In this document: piece after piece, positions 33,426 to 34,558 of the stretch
How the letters are laid out: the number at the start of each line of letters is the position of its first letter
How positions within the stretch are numbered: position 1 is the stretch's first letter
Origin: a virus
Virus record (IMG/VR): IMGVR_UViG_3300043466_000558
Coordinates: 1-34,558 of that record
DNA length: 34,558 bases
Reading direction: 5' to 3' (one strand)
Translations under genes and position numbers: made by a program
The notes under the pieces: generated by a model
Database searches by the model: none
The model's input: only the letters and a program-made list of their open reading frames with translations
What the model was told of the DNA's origin: nothing

Positions 33426-33822
33426 CGAGTTCTATTTAGATATAGACTTTTGGAATGATCATTGCCTGATTGTTTGGCCCGTTAATAAAGAACAGGCTGA
33501 AAAATGGTATAGGGAAAAGTTCCCTAATCGTGAACCAGAAACCTTTAATGAATTGGAAGATGCTGATGCAATCTCGTATTGCGGTGAGTCTAGGATTATT
33601 TTTCTAAAAGAATGGGAAATGAGCGTGGATAAAATATCCAACCTTGCCCATGAGTGCGTCCACATTGCCAATCACATCCTAGTGGACAAAGGCGTAAGAG
33701 AAAAGAAGGGTGCTGACGAAGCACTTGCGTATTTCGTCGGCTACTTAATGCGCCACCTTTTAGCGGCGGTTAAGCAAATTGAAGAAGACTTGACTGGTGA
33801 TGAGCAATCAGTTGGAGTATAG
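33415..33822 (+). CDS. HExxH putative metallopeptidase (135 aa)
   Basis: The start is the ATG at 33415 (MNPNEFYLDIDFWNDHCLIV); twelve upstream codons overlap the previous gene. The zinc motif HECVH is at about 79-83 (LAHECVHIANHILV), with a downstream DEALAYFVGYLMR helix that can supply the third ligand, the glutamate of gluzincins. Small single-domain proteins of this type occur in phages next to packaging or early genes; the target is unknown. The 3' end runs 53 bases into the oppositely oriented zinc-finger gene. Confidence 0.72.
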   Translation: MNPNEFYLDIDFWNDHCLIVWPVNKEQAEKWYREKFPNREPETFNELEDADAISYCGESRIIFLKEWEMSVDKISNLAHECVHIANHILVDKGVREKKGADEALAYFVGYLMRHLLAAVKQIEEDLTGDEQSVGV

Positions 33823-33970
33823 CCTTGCCGTCTTCAGTAGCGATATGACCCGTACCTTGACACTTCCAACAAGGAACCCCTTGACCCTCATCATAAAAAT
33901 CACGACCAGTACCACCGCACTCGTCGCAAGATTTCTCAAGTGGATTTAGTTTATTTAGTATGTCTTTCAT
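33770..33970 (-). CDS. DnaJ-type zinc-finger protein (66 aa)
   Basis: Two CxxCxGxG units, CDECGGTG (about 15-22) and CWKCQGTG (34-41), match one zinc-binding module of the DnaJ central domain. A helical tail (GKAILQLIAHHQSSLL) follows. The ATG at 33970 has GAAGGGGG six bases upstream, one of the few strong Shine-Dalgarno-like sequences here. Its last 53 bases overlap the HExxH gene tail to tail. Phage proteins with this finger often bind partner proteins or act as anti-repressor-like small factors; no specific job can be given. Confidence 0.72.
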   Translation of the reverse strand: MKDILNKLNPLEKSCDECGGTGRDFYDEGQGVPCWKCQGTGHIATEDGKAILQLIAHHQSSLLQFA

Positions 33971-34026
33971 ACGAACCCCCTTCTATGGAAATTTTTATTT
34001 TTGTCAATAGTTTTTTTAGTTTGTAA

Positions 34027-34248
34027 ATGAAAACACAAGAAGATTTACTTTTTGAAGCAAAGAGGTTGGCTAATCTTGGTCAAGAATACGGAAGTATTGT
34101 TGGTCATCTTGAGCCAGAGAATAGATTTAGATTAAAAGCATACGTTTTAAATATGGATGAAAATATTGCTGTAAAAACAATCTATGGAACGGTAACATGG
34201 AAAGAACGAGTAAATGTTCCCAAAGGCCGGGGAAGACCACGCAAATAA
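34027..34248 (+). CDS. small protein with C-terminal AT-hook (73 aa)
   Basis: Starts MKTQEDLLFEAKRLANLGQE. About 50 residues of helix and strand (RLKAYVLNMDENIAVKTIYG) precede the C-terminus VPKGRGRPRK, a textbook AT-hook (core RGRP) that binds the minor groove of A/T-rich DNA. The gene starts 56 nt from the divergent zinc-finger gene, just after an A/T-rich gap, and ends 5 nt before the tRNA cluster. Likely a nucleoid or transcription factor of the phage. Confidence 0.68.
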   Translation: MKTQEDLLFEAKRLANLGQEYGSIVGHLEPENRFRLKAYVLNMDENIAVKTIYGTVTWKERVNVPKGRGRPRK

Positions 34249-34253
34249 TTTAA

Positions 34254-34327
34254 TACCCTTTGGTGTAACGGTAGCACAGGGGACTTTGACTCCCCTAGTC
34301 ATGGTTCAAATCCATGAGGGGTAGCCA
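34254..34327 (+). tRNA. tRNA-Gln (anticodon TTG)
   Basis: Acceptor TACCCTT pairs with AGGGGTA. The D arm has GTG/CAC, and the anticodon stem GGGGA/TCCCC holds the loop CTTTGAC (anticodon TTG). T-arm CATGG TTCAAAT CCATG is canonical. Discriminator G and an encoded CCA (34325-34327) complete it. Reads CAA. Confidence 0.9.
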
Positions 34328-34333
34328 CTTTAT

Positions 34334-34405
34334 TCCAGCATAGCTCAATGGTAGAGCGTTCGCCTGTTAAGCGAATGGTTGTAGGTTCAAATCCTACTGC
34401 TGGAG
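34334..34405 (+). tRNA. tRNA-Asn (anticodon GTT)
   Basis: Acceptor TCCAGCA pairs with TGCTGGA. D stem GCTC/GAGC; anticodon stem TTCGC/GCGAA around CTGTTAA (anticodon GTT); T-arm GTAGG TTCAAAT CCTAC. The discriminator is G at 34405. CCA is not encoded, unlike in the two flanking tRNAs. Confidence 0.9.
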
Positions 34406-34419
34406 CTTTTTTTCTTGCC

Positions 34420-34444
34420 AGTTATCAAGGAATACTTGATAACT
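34420..34444 (+). repeat. perfect 10-bp inverted repeat in tRNA spacer
   Basis: AGTTATCAAG and CTTGATAACT flank a GAATA loop between the Asn and Trp tRNAs. No T-run follows; a T-run precedes it just after tRNA-Asn. A processing stem in the tRNA precursor or a protein-binding palindrome is more likely than a terminator. Confidence 0.65.
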
Positions 34445-34449
34445 CAATT

Positions 34450-34525
34450 GCAGTCCAATGTTCCAAGGCTGGCGAGCGAGACTCCAAATCTTGCTGGCTC
34501 CGTTCGATTCGGAGGGGCTGTGCCA
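34450..34525 (+). tRNA. tRNA-Trp (anticodon CCA), slightly irregular
   Basis: Acceptor GCAGTCC pairs with GGGCTGT (two G:U). The anticodon stem CGAGA/TCTTG encloses CTCCAAA (anticodon CCA), the standard Trp loop. The T-arm CTCCG TTCGATT CGGAG is perfect, and discriminator G plus CCA (34523-34525) are encoded. The D arm (GTTC/GAGC) shares a base with the anticodon stem, as if one nucleotide were missing, and the usual T at position 8 is A. Functional state is uncertain. Confidence 0.68.
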
Positions 34526-34558
34526 ATTTTCGGGGGGATCTTCGGTGAACCCCTGCCC

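Noticed and set aside
33980-34007. TTGACA-16-TAGAAG promoter for the zinc-finger gene
   Set aside because: The start point would fall in or after the gene's own SD sequence, leaving almost no leader, and the -10 is poor.
1-34558. CRISPR array, insertion sequence, integrase or lysogeny genes
   Set aside because: No spaced repeats of array type, transposase, recombinase or repressor signature was seen on either strand.

Overview
The window reads as part of a tailed double-stranded DNA phage genome with a podovirus-like gene set (Caudoviricetes). The evidence is a terminase large subunit, portal, coiled-coil scaffold, probable major capsid protein, tail-tip and fibre genes, internal-virion-type proteins and a lysis cassette. 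The host is probably Gram-negative: there is a lipoprotein spanin with a membrane anchor, and a GT9 (LPS heptosyltransferase-type) glycosyltransferase at the left edge. Almost no gene has a Shine-Dalgarno sequence; starts follow A/T-rich leaders or 4-base stop/start overlaps. That points to a host lineage where SD-led initiation is uncommon, but the host cannot be named from the sequence. No integrase or repressor is visible.

Layout. From about 29459 down to 1, all genes lie on the minus strand and form a long late block. In transcription order: a 129-aa CxxC protein, an HNH nuclease, portal, a 94-aa protein, scaffold, a 276-nt structured leader, major capsid, three small head-associated proteins, a LamG protein, and a 92-aa protein. 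Then come the lysis cassette (2-TM protein, unimolecular-type spanin, second TM protein, GH24-like endolysin), a beta-helix spike, a second fibre, a nozzle-like protein with an FnIII domain, a short fibre-like protein, and three tiny polar or basic proteins. Last are a head-tail adaptor-like protein, two internal-virion-type proteins, a giant 2437-aa polyvalent-type protein, two small proteins and the GT9 gene, which is cut by the window edge.

From 29511 rightwards the plus strand carries terminase and, after a gap of about 360 nt, a tight accessory run. This comprises a 53-aa zinc-ribbon-like protein, a 35-aa basic protein, a MazG-like protein, a calcineurin-type metallophosphoesterase, a 91-aa protein and an HExxH protein. 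A DnaJ-type zinc-finger protein on the minus strand overlaps the end of that run. An AT-hook protein and a tRNA cluster (Gln, Asn and a slightly irregular Trp) close the window.

How it fits together. Terminase is transcribed divergently from the head block, with only about 50 nt between the two starts. The minus block builds head, tail and ejection machinery, with lysis embedded between head and tail genes. The right arm looks like nucleotide, DNA and translation support. The most unusual signals are: the capsid leader promoter buried in a G:U-compatible inverted repeat; a spanin signal peptide built from a 21-bp tandem repeat; an NxYxQF motif repeated at the start of the giant protein; a terminator whose loop mimics a tRNA T-arm; and two overlapping micro-genes before the MazG-like gene.
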